Shown here one piece after another: positions 33,428 to 46,693 of a DNA stretch of 64,000 bases; position 1 is the stretch's first letter; each line of letters starts with the position of its first letter. The translations under genes and the position numbers were made by a program. Under the pieces are notes generated by a model. It had not been told where the DNA came from and did not search any database. It saw only the letters and a list, made by a program, of their open reading frames with translations. This stretch comes from Cokeromyces recurvatus (Eukaryota; Mucoromycota; Mucoromycetes; Mucorales; Mucoraceae). The stretch spans positions 310,001 through 374,000 of the forward strand of contig NW_026251388.1 in assembly GCF_025118155.1 (NCBI RefSeq). Reading direction: 5' to 3'.

Positions 33428-34516
33428 TTCAAATAAAACTACAACAACAAAAATAGCCTAGTGTAGGGGAAAATTAAATAGAAATGATATTATTTAGCTT
33501 ACAAAAAAAAAAAAAAAAAAAAAAAAAAAGGCTGAATTTTAATATACATTAAAGTTCGAAATGTTTCAGTACAACGAAGTATTATAGAATAAAACCAATC
33601 ATGAGGTTTTATAACAATAAATGGCTACAGCACATAATTCTACTAAGAATATCTTCCAACTAATGACGTGTAAGAGGGCTTTTTCTGAATACTGTATTCT
33701 ATAATGATAGTAGATAATAATGAACTTTTCATTTAAGCTATGATATGATATCTATACCACTCATTTATTCCGAATAAAGACTTCAAATAAGATATATTTA
33801 GCATTATTCTGTCTGTATAAATATATACAAATATAAATATAAATATATAAATACATATACATATATGTATATCAGTCATAATACGTATTTTAGATCTATT
33901 TGCTATTTATTATAAATATAGATTCTTTATTTAATGTTTTACACTACCTTCTTTATTTCTCTATGTTATTAGTAATAAACTATTATAGACTAACATACGT
34001 TTTTTTTTTATTTAAAAAAAAACGATTACTAATAATACCATAGGATAGACCGAAAAGAAACGTCATCTTTATTGTTGATCAAATTAAAGTAAACTTTAGA
34101 GAGAAAAGCGTTAGGTGTATATAATAGATAAAACACGAATATGAAAAAAAGTAAATTACTGATTAAATATGTAAACTTTAAATGTGTTTCCCAGCTAATA
34201 CTTAATCGTATATATTATAAAAGAGAAGGTTATTGTTACAACTTGAATCATTCTTTCTTCTTGTAGCGGTAAAATGATTTATTTATAGATATGTTATAAT
34301 GGACAGCACAAAGATTATATCATACTACTTGTTGCTTTTCTAAGATATCTCATCAATATTTATAACTGAATAATTACAAGAAGAAGAATGATTTATATCT
34401 TTACTAAACACATCTCAAAGCAATGATTCTTTATAGCTATAGAGAATAGACTACTACTACTGGCAACTACATATAATGTTTATAATACATAAATAGAAAG
34501 AGTATTCGCATGTTTA
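33428..34516. other. Intergenic
   Basis: Over 1 kb of AT-rich DNA with a 26-nt A-tract at about 33504-33529 and TATA/ATAT stretches (33825-33870). I found no open frame, tRNA or repeat pair. Confidence 0.45.
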
Positions 34517-35316
34517 TTATAATAATACTGCACTTTCAATAAGCTCGTAAAAATGCTCTTTTTTTCTCATTATTGAAGACTTGTTTCTATCAATTGTATT
34601 TCTTCTTCTTGATCTATTCCATTCAATTGATCGTTTGTTAGCATTCTCTTCTTTCAAAGGTATTAATAATTCAACATTCAGTTCATGAAATAAGTCGTCT
34701 TTCACTTTCTGACAGGCAACAGTCATCCTTGTTACTCTACCTGTAATCATGCTATTTGTAAAGTTATCATTATTGTACCATTTAGCATTTGATTGATCAT
34801 ATACAAATGTATTTAAATGTAAAGTCATCGTATTTAGATCAGTAGTGGCAGAAATAGATTTTAATAAATCAGCGTTTGATTTACTAATGCGTCCACTTAA
34901 AATTAAATGTGTTGAGTTTGAACAGGAAATCAGTCTTGATAAAACAGCTGCTACCTCAAATGATTTTATTATTCTATGTTGCTCTAAAAGAGTCTGTTGC
35001 TGTAGTGGCTGAATTTTTATATCTGAAGATATCTCGAATGCTGGACTAGTAGTTATTTCGTAAATATAGCCTAAGAGTCATTTTTAATTATAAATAAATA
35101 ACTAAACATATCTTATTTACTATGCATTTATATATAAACATATAAATATTTTTTTTTACCAAATGATACATGATTGTTTAAATTTGGATTTATTCCTTGA
35201 TTTATGTCAAACTCTTGTTGTTGAATTGCATTTAAACAGTCCCCATTTAAATAAAAGACTTTACACGTTATTAATCGAAATATATTATATATAAGAAAGT
35301 AAATAATTTGAATCAT
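34517..35316 (-). CDS. Hypothetical protein with N-terminal hydrophobic segment
   Basis: Two exons: 35316-35160 and 35070-34517; 236 aa. The N-terminus 'MIQIIYFLIYNIFRLITCKV' is strongly hydrophobic and looks like a signal peptide or anchor. The rest is soluble, with 'NSTHLILSGRISKSNADLLK' and a basic Arg-rich patch ('RSIEWNRSRRRNTIDRNKSS') near the C-terminus. The Thr/Asn content suggests possible glycosylation. I do not recognise the family. The second exon is long and uninterrupted, and the splice preserves the frame, so it is probably a real gene. Confidence 0.6.
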
Positions 35317-35575
35317 ATTCTAACAAAAAAAGAATGAAATAAATAAATTGAAAGAAATTGTTATGTTCAAAGCATAAAAATATGCACATTTTGTTTTGAT
35401 TCAAATGCCAACCGAGATTGAACTCCGAATCTTTTTTTTTTCTTCTCGTGACTTGATTTATAGTTGAAGCCTTGAAGCTTATCCGGGGTAAAGAGAAAAA
35501 GGGAAATCTATCAGGGATACTCCTTTTTTTTTTTTTTTTTTTTTTTATCCTAATATTTATTTATATATCAACAGT

Positions 35576-36085
35576 ATGCCATTTTATGAATTAGTCTGTA
35601 TAGCTCGCCATAATATGGTTGAGGTAAAATAAAGTAATATATTTATATATATATACATGTATGTATATTTCTTTGAAATTTTAAAAAAAAAATTCTTATT
35701 GAACATTAGAGTAATTTAAAAGATTTATTAAAAACTTCAGCTAAACAAGTCATTAATCGTGGTGGTGTCGTTCGAGGTTTTGTAAACTGGGGTGATATGA
35801 AGATTCCACATAGAATTAAAAGACATCAAGAATACTTTACAGACGGAAGGTAATTGTTTAAATAGTATAATCTGAATGGAGAGAAAAAATAAATAAATAA
35901 ATGCAATTTTAACATGTCAAAAATATATGTATTGTAGATATTGGGCAATGCATTTTGACGCTAATCCTTTAATTGTTCAAGAGCTTGGAAAGAAGCTTTC
36001 AGTTGATACACGTGTGTTGCGTCATACATTTATTAAGCTCGGTGATAAACTCGAAACTATTATTGATAGACCAGATAAGACATAA
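35576..36085 (+). CDS. MRP17: Mitochondrial small-subunit ribosomal protein bS6m
   Basis: Three exons: 35576-35623, 35710-35849 and 35938-36085; 111 aa. Starts 'MPFYELVCIARHNMVE', the first beta-strand of S6, then 'VINRGGVVRGFVNWGDMKIP', 'YWAMHFDANPLIVQELGKKL' and 'DTRVLRHTFIKLGDKL', which cover the alpha/beta sandwich of bacterial S6. Length fits yeast Mrp17. It acts in the mitochondrial ribosome. There is no obvious N-terminal presequence, as for other small mitoribosomal S6 proteins. Confidence 0.94.
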
Positions 36086-36498
36086 AGCAATCTTTTACAA
36101 CATGTATATATACACATCATCATCTAGCAAATTGATATAAACAAACCCCTTTTTTTTTTTCTTATGTGGCATTTATAGAAAGAAGTGTTATTCTTATTAT
36201 TACTATTAATTTACATCTTTTTTTTTTTCTATTTGATTTGGATTCTTCTTTTGTAAATATATCGAGAGCTTATATAAAATGAATAAATATGATTTTATTC
36301 TGGTTGAATTTACTTGAAGAAAATAGCTCGTAATTTTCTTATGACATGAAAGCCTTGATAATAAGAAGCTCATAAAATATAAATACATTTTTAATATAAA
36401 TAGTTTTACGATAATATTTATTTATTGAAGTTAATTTATACATATAAGATTCGAATTAAAAAGTAAAGAAAAGAAGGGAAAAAAAAATCAAGGACAAA
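36086..36498. other. Intergenic, convergent 3' ends
   Basis: AT-rich spacer between bS6m and PRP8; no gene recognised. Confidence 0.5.
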
Positions 36499-39400
36499 TT
36501 AAGCAAAGGCATCTTCAATATCAGCTTCTGTTGATGCTTCTGTTTCACTACTAAAGTTCATAAAGTGTGCACCACGATGAGATTCATGATAGAATTCCTT
36601 TGGTACATCCAAAACAAGTCTATAATTCATGTTTGCACTAAATTGGGCACCCATAACTATATAAAGGAGTAATCACTTTTAGTTCACAAAATTCATTTTA
36701 ATGTGTCATATCATATTAAATACTACTTACAGTTATAATTCCAAATTTCAGTGGGTACCATAAAGTAACCAAGGAAACGATCAGATAACAAAATTTGTAC
36801 CTTTTCACCATGAGTAGGTAAATAGCCCTGAGGTTGATTTCCAGGATCAATATTACCCTTACCCCATTCAAAACCAGCAGGTGACAATTTATAAGCAGTA
36901 AGAGAACATGAACCAGGTGTAAAGGAACAGGTTAAGGTGATTGTCTTTTCACCATCCCATGTTTTATGATTGGCCATAAGTTTAGCATGTGTAGTAACAT
37001 CCTGAGGAGAAATATTCATTAATTCTTGGGGTTGAGTATGAATCCAACCTAAAGGTTCCAAATCATTCAAATATTCATGTTCAGGGAGGTTATTTGGCAA
37101 ATGAACTGTTTGATGTGTACCCCATTGTGGAGGAATAACAACACAACGAATTTCCTTTACATTTGGTGCATCAGGGGGACTGACACCATAAAGGAAACCA
37201 GCAATTTGAGTACGCAAATCAGAGATAGTAATAAATCGTTTCAAGATGTTCTTAGGCATAACATAGGTATAGGTATTTTCCTTAATATCATCCGAATTTA
37301 CATAGATATGGTTGGTTCTCAAATACAAGTTAGTGGCTGAAATGGCACGGATACGCCATTCTGTCTTACTTGAGAAGGTAGCTTGTTCATAATTACTTGT
37401 AGTAGTAACAATCATCTCATCACCATGAATGTTACGAGTCTTGGTTGTAACAGCAGTCAATTGTGATTGTTCCTTAGTTTGCTTCTCAATTTCAGCAATT
37501 TGTTGACGTTGAAGAGAAGGTGCTTGAATTTCCATACCCAAAATAATATCTCTGATTTCAGATTGTGTAAGAGAAGCAACGTTTACGTTGTTCTTCTTAC
37601 CATAATCGGCTAAAATCAAATCCTTCATTTGAACTTCTACCTTTGCCCATTCTTCATCAGTAAGTGTTGGCCAGATATGATGAGGCTCAGTAATTGTGCT
37701 TCTGTCAGGACGTAAAATCATCTTTGTCTTATCTGTATTCACATGAAGTGCACGTAAAATGAGTACTAAACGAGAGAAAGCAGTGTATGAAGAGAAGGTC
37801 TTCAACCAATCGTCGTACAAATTGAATAAGACCATCTGAGGTTCAGTAGCCTTAAGAATCAAATCACCAAACTTCTCAATCTTAAGACAAGCTTGGAACG
37901 GTAATTGAAGTTCAGAACCCTTAATGACAATATTAGGGAAATCAAGCAAGTGTACTTCCAAGGGATCTAACATACCCTTTCTAGTAACAATAATTTGCTT
38001 GGGTTGCTCTTCTACAGGAAGTGAACGAATCAAAGCGGCAACTTCTTCTGCAGTCTTCCACTTGGCTAATTGACCAAGACGCTTTTGACCGGCCCAAACA
38101 GATGTATGAATGATCTTCAAGAAGAGTTGACCAGTACGAGGGTTGAAAATGAAAATAGCACCATTAATAGGTTTAGTCGTTAAATTACCTTCAAAGGTCT
38201 TGTGAATAGTAACACGATACACATTAGTATCATCAACAAACCAAATAATTTGGTTACTGAATAATTCACCATAGTTAGTGGATGACAAGTAGGGTTCAGT
38301 AGGTTCAGATGAATACAATTGAAGAGCTTTACGAATACGTTCACGTAAGACATAAAGTGCAGGGTTAGCCTTCATGATCTTGCTCATGGCTTGTTGAATA
38401 AGAGGCTTCATACCAGGAATCCAATTACCGTAAGCAGAATACATATTATAAGCCAAGTCGACACCAATCATAAGACCAGTAGGAGAAGGATAGATACTCA
38501 TGTTATCAGTAGTGTAATCCAAGAATTTGGCACGAGTATATCTTTCAATATCATGAGAATCGTAATCACCCCATCTCAATTGAATATCAAGCCAGTACTT
38601 GGTCGTAGTAGGACCTTCCATAACATCCTTAGGATCACTTAAAAGAGAAGGACGAGAAACAGGCCACTTATAGGCAGCAAATAAAAGAATATCAGAAGCG
38701 GAAGAATTCATCTTGTAAGACTTTCTAGGGTGAATAGTTTCCTTTTGAACAGTTTCAATTTGAAGTGCTTCCAATTCACGATCAAATACTTGAGCAAAAT
38801 CCATAGTTAAAGCTTCATGGATCTTTTGCCACAAGTGAGCACGGAAAATTTGGATAAGAGAAATCTTCAAGGTAGGGATTTTACCATGCATAAAGATACC
38901 AGTCAAATCAAGTTGTACTTGGAAACCAACATATACATTACTACGATTAATGGTAGGAGAAAACCATAATGTGAAACGACGATTGGGAATTTGGTTCAAA
39001 CCAGATCTTTGAGCATTGGTCAATTTCTTATATTTCATACTTTCTTCAAAACCGGAGGCACGTTCCCAGAAAAGACCAACCCAGCTGGAATAAAGTGTAG
39101 CTTTGAATAAAGTATGTTCCAAAATACCTTCTACACCACCTAAAGCTTGAATCATATCTGTACGATAATTGTTCAAATTCCAAAGTTTACCATCATGACG
39201 TTGATGCGTCCACCAGAAAGGATTATTCTTTAATACTTGATATTGTTTGAAATCTGTACGTACACGCCAGCCCTTATCATAAGCAAGGGTATGTCTATCC
39301 TTTTGGAAAAGAGTGTTGATACGAGGAATACCACGATCCCAAGAATCTTCCAAATCTTCCAAGGTCAAACGTCTGTTTTGAGCATTTGCTTCTTGACGCT

Positions 39401-42400
39401 TCAGGGCATACTCAGCCCAAACACGTTGAGAATCAATAAATTCAGATTCCCAAGATTGAATGTAACGATACAAGTTAGGAATCATTGCATCTTCTTCATG
39501 ACTCATACCAGCTCTAAAGTGAGTAATACCAGTTTCTGTTTGTTTAGACCAACGCAAATCGGATTGAGGAATCAAGATATGTCCCATAGATAACATACCT
39601 AAACCACCTAATTCTTTAGGAGCCATAAACACAACAGGGGGGAAACGAGAAGGCATTTTTGAGTTAAGACCAATTTTGACACGAGTTTGAATCTTATTTT
39701 CACACTTGACGAGCAAATCAAGCAATTCACGAGTATGGACAACAGCTTCACGGAAATAAGTCATTAAACCAATGAGAGCAGTGTTCCATTTATTAGCAAT
39801 CTTACTGAAAGTGGTACTACCAGAAGCCATCAAAATTTGACGAATACGGTTATGGAATCTATCCATGGATTCTTGATCAACACGCAGATAAGCTTGAGCA
39901 GTTCTTTCCTTGGTTTGCTCATTAATTAAATTCCAGACACCATCCTTCAACGTAAATTCTTCATTCATACTTCTAATCTTGGGTAAGATACGGACTTCAA
40001 AACCACACATCGAGAAGAGCAAGTTTGGATTATCCTTAGAATATACACTAACAAAACTATTTTCCCATTCAATGGTAGTCAAAGATCGAGGCAAACGATT
40101 CTTAATATCCCAAAATACTGCACGGCCTAGGTTAACATCGTGCTTCATCAAACGCATACGACAATCACGAGGCCAGCATTTCTTATTATTATAGCCTACA
40201 ATGTTTTCAAAATTAGGGTCAGGATGTTCTGTCAGATAACGCTGAATAAGATCACGTGCTTCATCTGCAGTGAAACGGAAAAAGATATGAATACGATCAA
40301 TATATCTAGAATAGAGACGAATAGGATGACGAGATTCAGTCTCTACATCACGATATTGTAAGAAATCATTAGGAAGTTGGGGAGGACCAGCCATTTCACT
40401 AGCACGATGAAGACCTAAGACCAACAAATCTAAAACAAGACCATAGTATTGGAAGATGAAGGAAGCAAATTGAAGACCACGAATCAAACCATAGGCATTA
40501 ACATGATTCATATCTTTGTAATTCAAAACAACATTGTTCTTTGCAGTAGCATAATCGGCTAAATTGTGGTCAAGAATAAGACGCAAAAGACGACCCAAGA
40601 GAGTGAGATCGATCTTTTCATAAACACGACTGAAGTTTGTTTCCATCATAACGTTACACTGTCCTTCTGAAGTATCCCATACATCGGTCAAGTTGTTAAT
40701 GCCCTGACACCACTTGTAAACCAATAATGGTGGAGGCTCAGAATCAGAAGGTTTGATCCATGCAGGGAAGAGGTGACGCTTATCCGCTTCATACCAAAGA
40801 TACTGATCAAGGTAAGCATCAGTGATCTTTTCAAGAGGCTCGATATCATATACAGGAATAAGATGAGAATAAAGATCCATAAATTCAATACCAACTTCCT
40901 TAAAAGCACGCTGGGTCAATAAGAGACGCTTAATACGTGAAAGGGCTTCATGAGGGTTATCATAAGCTTGCTCAATCAAACCTAATTCTTCTCTTTGACT
41001 TTGATTCAAACGACCTTGAACAGAGTAAGCTTCACGAAGACGTTCAAGAGCAAGGATAAGTAATTTAGTATCATGCTTATAAGAAAGAGGAGGGAAGGGA
41101 ATAGGAGAGAACTTTCTGCTTTCAAGCCAGTGAACTGTAGAGGTGTAAATGGCAACAGCCTCTTCAGCTGTAATATAAGGACCATCCTTAAGATAATTAT
41201 GTTGTCGCTCTTGTTCAGCCTTCAACCATAGACGTGTCAAACGGCCCAAGTTCTTACGACAGATGGTCTTATCAACAGTAGCACCTCTTCTAATACGTTC
41301 ACGATTATAGTGTGCAACACTAGTCCACCAATCAGCCTTAGCTTTGATATAACGTAAAATCATATTTTCAATAGGAGCGGGCATACCAGGTACCTTCCAA
41401 GGAATATTAGCCTTCCAAGCTCTCCAAGCTTCAGAGAGATGTTGAAGGATAGTACGTGATTTATTGCCTTTAATACCTTCAGGCATGGCGTCCATAATAT
41501 CGTGAAGTACAGCAGCTCTCAATTCCAAATCATAATGAGAATCAACACGTTGCTTAGTAACAGTTTTAGCGATACCCTTAGAATGTCTACCTTCAAATTG
41601 ACGAGCAAGTAAATTACCTAACCAACGTTCGAGAAGAGGAACGATACCACGCATAAAGAAAAGCCAAACTCTCCAACCGGGAGCCCAGAAACCGACACCA
41701 GGACCTTTACCAACAGGACCTGTGTTGAAACGGTAATAGATCAAATGCTTCAAATCTTTACACATACGGATCTGTCTCATCAAACGGTATTTATAACGAT
41801 ACATACCGGTCAATTGGCCAACATGAGCAAAGATATATTGGAGACCATCAGCCAATTGGAAAGCATCCACATTACCAAGACGATATTGAACATGTGCATC
41901 AACAACCAACTTGGTTAAACGTAAAATTTCTCGACAAAGATGGAAAGCATTACCGAAACGTGACTTCTTTCTTTCTTTAGTTGTTAATGTCTTAACAGGC
42001 TTCAAGTTAAAGTTATAATCAAGATGTAGGTAGTTCAAATTCTTACGATGAATCAAGAGATTCAGCATATTATAACCCTGTCGACAAACTTGAAGACCTG
42101 CTTCAACCCAATCAATTTGTGTAGTTTGGAAGAATTTAGTAGCCTTCAAACTACGGAATAGATATTTCTTATTGAGGGCTTTTGGAGGGCGATGATGAAG
42201 AGCATTTAATACATAGCATTTAAGCAACTTTTGATATGAAACACGAACCTTGACAGGTTGGCCAGGGGGGCAATGTTCAAGATACCAATTTTTTACAAGA
42301 GGCACATCTTGAGCACGACGAGTGCGACCAGATCGTTTATCAAAAGGATGAGGTGCCCAGTAAAGAGCAATAGCATTTGCAGTATTGTCAGTATAAAGCT

Positions 42401-43711
42401 CAGTATCATCTAAGAAAGGAACAACAGTTTCGGGTAAAGTGAATTCAGCATCTTCTTCATTATCACCAAATATTTCATCTTCATGCTTTGTACCAGCACC
42501 AGCCACAGTACGAGAAGAAATGGGATTGATGATAGGATCAAAGTAAAATGCAGGAAGATCAGGATCTTCGGCACGAACATAGACAACTGTAGGAAAATGA
42601 TACCAAGAAACTTTAACACTACGAGGAAGAGAATTATACAAGAAAGGGAAAGCGATCTTATACTCGGTACGAATGGGTTGACGAATAATGATTTTGTTGA
42701 TATCGTTAAATTCATTCCAATCATCATCAGCGGTATCCATATCACGATACAAAGGCTCAAACTTAGGCCCACCAGGTATAGCCATACTTAATGCCTTTGC
42801 AGTGAAAAAGGAATTAAGATCAAAAAGATAAAAATAATTTTTATCATTGAGATCTGACAGAAGTTGATTTGCGATACGATATAGAGTGGACATAATGGGT
42901 AAATCTAAACGCCATTTGCGATAAGTTGAACCATTGACATATTTTGTATCTATCAAAGGTTTATTATCGTAGAACCATTCATAAATAGGAGCATCTTCCT
43001 CTTCATCTAATTCCATTTGAATAGCTTCAAGAGGTTCAACATCCATAATATTATCACCATAATCAAGAGGTGGTTCTTCGTCATCAAAAGGAGGGAAACG
43101 CATACGCTTAAAATGTCTTCTGTCACGCTTTTCTCTACGCATCATAATCCATTGAGAACCCCATTGAGCAATATAAATAGGTTCAATAACCCAAGGAATT
43201 TCATTGACAAAGGTAATTGCACCTGTAATATGATACAAAACACTTACTTCTCTTACTTGCTCCCAAGGCATAGGCATATTTTCCAATAACTTTAAAACAG
43301 CATGGGGAATATATTTAAGTGCACCAAGGTAAATACGTTTATCATGTCTAAACTTTTTTGCAGTCATGTCACCATGGTCTTTAATAATTTTACGAAGGTG
43401 CTCAGGAGGCATGTCAGATTTTTCATGCTCAATAAAGCCTAATTAGAAATTAAAAAAAATAAAATAGAATAAAATAAAATAAAATAATTAATTTTTTTTC
43501 TTTCTCTATCCAATGATCAACACATGTACATACCGAATTTTCTTTTTTCGCCATAACGTTTATTTTGCAATTGTTGCCATTTTCTTGATTTTTCTTTTAA
43601 TTTTTCTTCGCTTTGAGGATTCGTTTCATACGCGTACTGATCATATTGATTTGAATAAAGGGAAGGCGCACCACCTACAGGGATGGGCATTCCCGGATCA
43701 TTACTTGCCAT
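36499..43711 (-). CDS. PRP8: Spliceosomal U5 snRNP core protein Prp8
   Basis: Three exons: 43711-43534, 43438-36731 (6.7 kb) and 36656-36499; 2347 aa, the normal Prp8 size. The protein is highly conserved throughout: '[20 protein letters not shown]' near the start, '[20 protein letters not shown]', '[20 protein letters not shown]', '[20 protein letters not shown]', '[20 protein letters not shown]', '[20 protein letters not shown]' and a C-terminal JAB1/MPN domain (last ~260 residues). The last exon ends '[15 protein letters not shown]' and a short acidic tail. Prp8 forms the cavity around the catalytic RNA core of the spliceosome and controls Brr2. No intein interrupts the exon. Confidence 0.99.
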
Positions 43712-46693
43712 TGTAAGATTTTCTAAATTAAAATAAACTGTAATCAATTAAATAAATAACTATCCTATAATGATATTTGTTTCTACAAAGATGTCTTTAA
43801 TGTTGATAAATTATATTACCTTAACTACAGAAGTTTAGGTTTATTTGTATATTCTTTTCGTTGAAAATGAAAGGAAATAAACTGGTTATGTCAAATACGA
43901 AATAAAAATGAAATAAAGAAAACCTTGTTAAAGTGTTTATGTGCTTTGTAAATGAAGGAAAAAAAAAAAAATATGTAAAAAAATCAAGTTGCGCAGCCTG
44001 TGACTTGAACTCTTCGCCTTGTCAAATATTTGTAACTCAGCTGGCTTCTTCATTAAAGATTAAATAATATGTCTGCACTTAATAAAGTTGCCTTTTATTC
44101 TACTCATTTATTGTAACACATATTTTTCCACATTATACTTCATTACAGTCGAAGAAACTAGGTTGGGTCAATAAAAAAAATTTGATCATTTCCAAAATAA
44201 ATTGGGACAGGGTTGCAGAATTGGGACACCAGTAGGAAAATAGGAAATCAGGGTGAAAATGGATCACATAAGAGAATATGGGACACGAACGCGAATGTGG
44301 GACTATACTGAACAAATTTAAAGATTTTTTTTTTGCCTTGATTTAAGGGTTGTAACCCTAAAAAACAGCCAGCCTCTATAGCGCTCGTATCATTTTAGTA
44401 CTTTATGATCTAAGAGTCGAAGACAAAATTCATTTGTGTATAACTTTTTACTTAACCAACAAGGCCTTTATTGTTTAAATGATAGCTGAAGTAATTCTGC
44501 TCAGTTATAAAAATGAATTTAAATAATCAAAAGATATATTCTCTTCAATTATAATAACAAGACTTCACGCCATGGCTTTCATTACAATGTGATACGTTTT
44601 ACACTGAGTATATTTTCTAGTTAGCAGACAAATGTTGTCTTGAACTCTTTCTACTTCTTTTTTCAATTCATCAATGCCACGCTCACCTATTTACCCTGAA
44701 GTGGAGCATTTAATTTTCCTCAAGAAACGTACAAAGCTAGAAAAGGTCAATTCTGAAAGTAAGAAGGACAACTCAATCACTCAAAACCCTAAGAGAACAT
44801 GTAAGTAAAAAAAAAAAAAAATAGATTTCTTCGCAGGAGACAAAGGAATTTTTTTTGTCCACATAATGGACCAAAATACTAATATTACAAGTGGTTAACT
44901 GTTGTCCCAAATGGAATCTTCATTTCTGATTTACGTTTTGCTGCGAAAGACTTCTTTTATCAAAGATTGATTCGTTATTGGTGGTTCATTAGAATGAATA
45001 ATCGAAAAAGAAGAAGAAAAAGCCGGAAGCAATCGACGAACGTAATGTGTTTTAGTGAGTGCTGCTAAACGTGCGATTGTATTGTAAAAAAAAATTTTTT
45101 TTTTACACTTTTTATGAATGTTAAGAAGGCAGTTGATCTTTACACTATGGGTCCTAATGATTCCCGTTCATTATTATATGGTTTCTGTTTAGATTATCTG
45201 ATTTTATTGTTTAGAAATACGATTATTTACTTATCCAAGTTTATTTTATAACCAATTGTTGTAGATAATAGCCAAGCGGTAAGAGACTATTTCTTGCTGT
45301 ACATTGCATCTCCTGCTGCTACTACAGAATTTGTTGGCATTGACCCATATATTGGAAGTTAGTGATTGTGTCTTGCTGCAAATATATCGATTTTTAGTTT
45401 CCCCCTCCCTCCCCTCTCCCTCTATTGTCGTTGTATGGTTTGGAACATTCTCTTCAATATCGATGTCTTGTAAAGTGATATCTTGATACGACTTAAATGG
45501 TTTGTTTGTATGTTCAGTATTCCAGGAATGTGCTCGTAGACTATTACTGTAATAATTGTATTGATTGCATAGTTCCTGAATTTGTATGGTTAGATTCTAT
45601 AAGATTGCTAAAGTTGAACTTCTGGCGTAGGTTGTGTATTTTAACGCAGTTTTGGTGTCTGATTTTTTTTTTTTTTTTTTGAGTATCCGTTCTCTTCTTG
45701 GTTCCCGAAACTCTAATTTGGTAATCATCTTTGATACTATCCATTGTCTGATGAGTTCACATGAATCATTATTTTCGACTTCACTATTGAAGTTTTCTAT
45801 ATTGACAATCCGTTTCTCTATTATATAAATATATATAAACGTTTCCTACTATGTTAATTTGTCTAGATGTTTAGTGTTTTAATCCATCATAGTTATTCTA
45901 CGATACACAGCTTGGAAAGATAAGGTGAAAAAAAAAGGGGGAAATTATTTTATTACATTATATTTAAAGGAAAATAATGCATAACTCAGAGAGCATGTAT
46001 CAATCACATCTTCGGCAAAATTGGCATTTTGAAATAAATAGCAGTCGATTGTAACTCCTAATAAGTTGGCCTATACAAAAAAAAAGAAAAAAAAATTGTG
46101 TTATTGCACTTATGAAATGATTCTACTAAGTGACTTTTAAGAACCTTTAATGTAAACTAAATTTCTTGGTATATTTATCAGTAGTTTTCTAAAACTGATA
46201 TCTTTTCAGCTGTACCTGTTATATATAGGAAGCGTTTTATTTTTTAATCTACAATTTGCCATAAATAATATTTACTTACAAATAGTATTTTGGATCAAAA
46301 TCTCTAATAGTTATTGATACTTTAAAATTCATTTTATGAATCTTCGATACAATAAAAAAAATACATAAAAGGAGACAGTTCTGTTCAACAAAGAAGATAT
46401 AAAAAGGAGAAGAATTGACATAATAAGAATAGAAAGCAATGATGATTATACAAAGCTCAGTCTCCGCTTTTTTTTTTTTTTTTTTTTTTTTTTATTGCAG
46501 CAGATCCTTTATTAGTGGTAAATATCATGACGTATTTGCTCATGTTCAATAATATTTTATTTTCAATCGTTTATTAAATTCCTATTCTCTCTATTTTTTT
46601 TTTTTTATATTCATTTATTTTTTTTTATATATATACACAGATATATAATTATATACACATTTTATTTTGTCTAACTTAATATACAATCATTCA
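43712..46693. other. Large gene-poor interval
   Basis: Nearly 3 kb without a supported gene. At 44133-44330 a run of 'TGGGACA/GGGAC' phrases repeats loosely. At 44673-44802 an ATG-initiated frame begins 'MPRSPIYPEVEHLIFLKKR' and ends exactly at a 'GTAAGT' donor, resembling an orphan first exon. A Lys/Arg-rich piece follows at about 45000. No further exon could be joined. The rest is AT-rich DNA with homopolymers. Confidence 0.4.

Noticed and set aside
35395..35500. tRNA-like phrase 'GAGTTCAATCTC' on the minus strand
   Set aside because: It resembles a B-box, but the flanking bases cannot form a 5-bp T-stem and no matching A-box or acceptor stem is visible.
37077..43289. Numerous plus-strand open frames across PRP8
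   Set aside because: Antisense shadows of a long, highly conserved coding exon.
43985..44060. Second tRNA-like stretch ('AGTTCAAGTCA' on the minus strand, 'ACTCAGCTGG' on plus)
   Set aside because: The box-like motifs point in inconsistent orientations and the T-arm stem does not pair.
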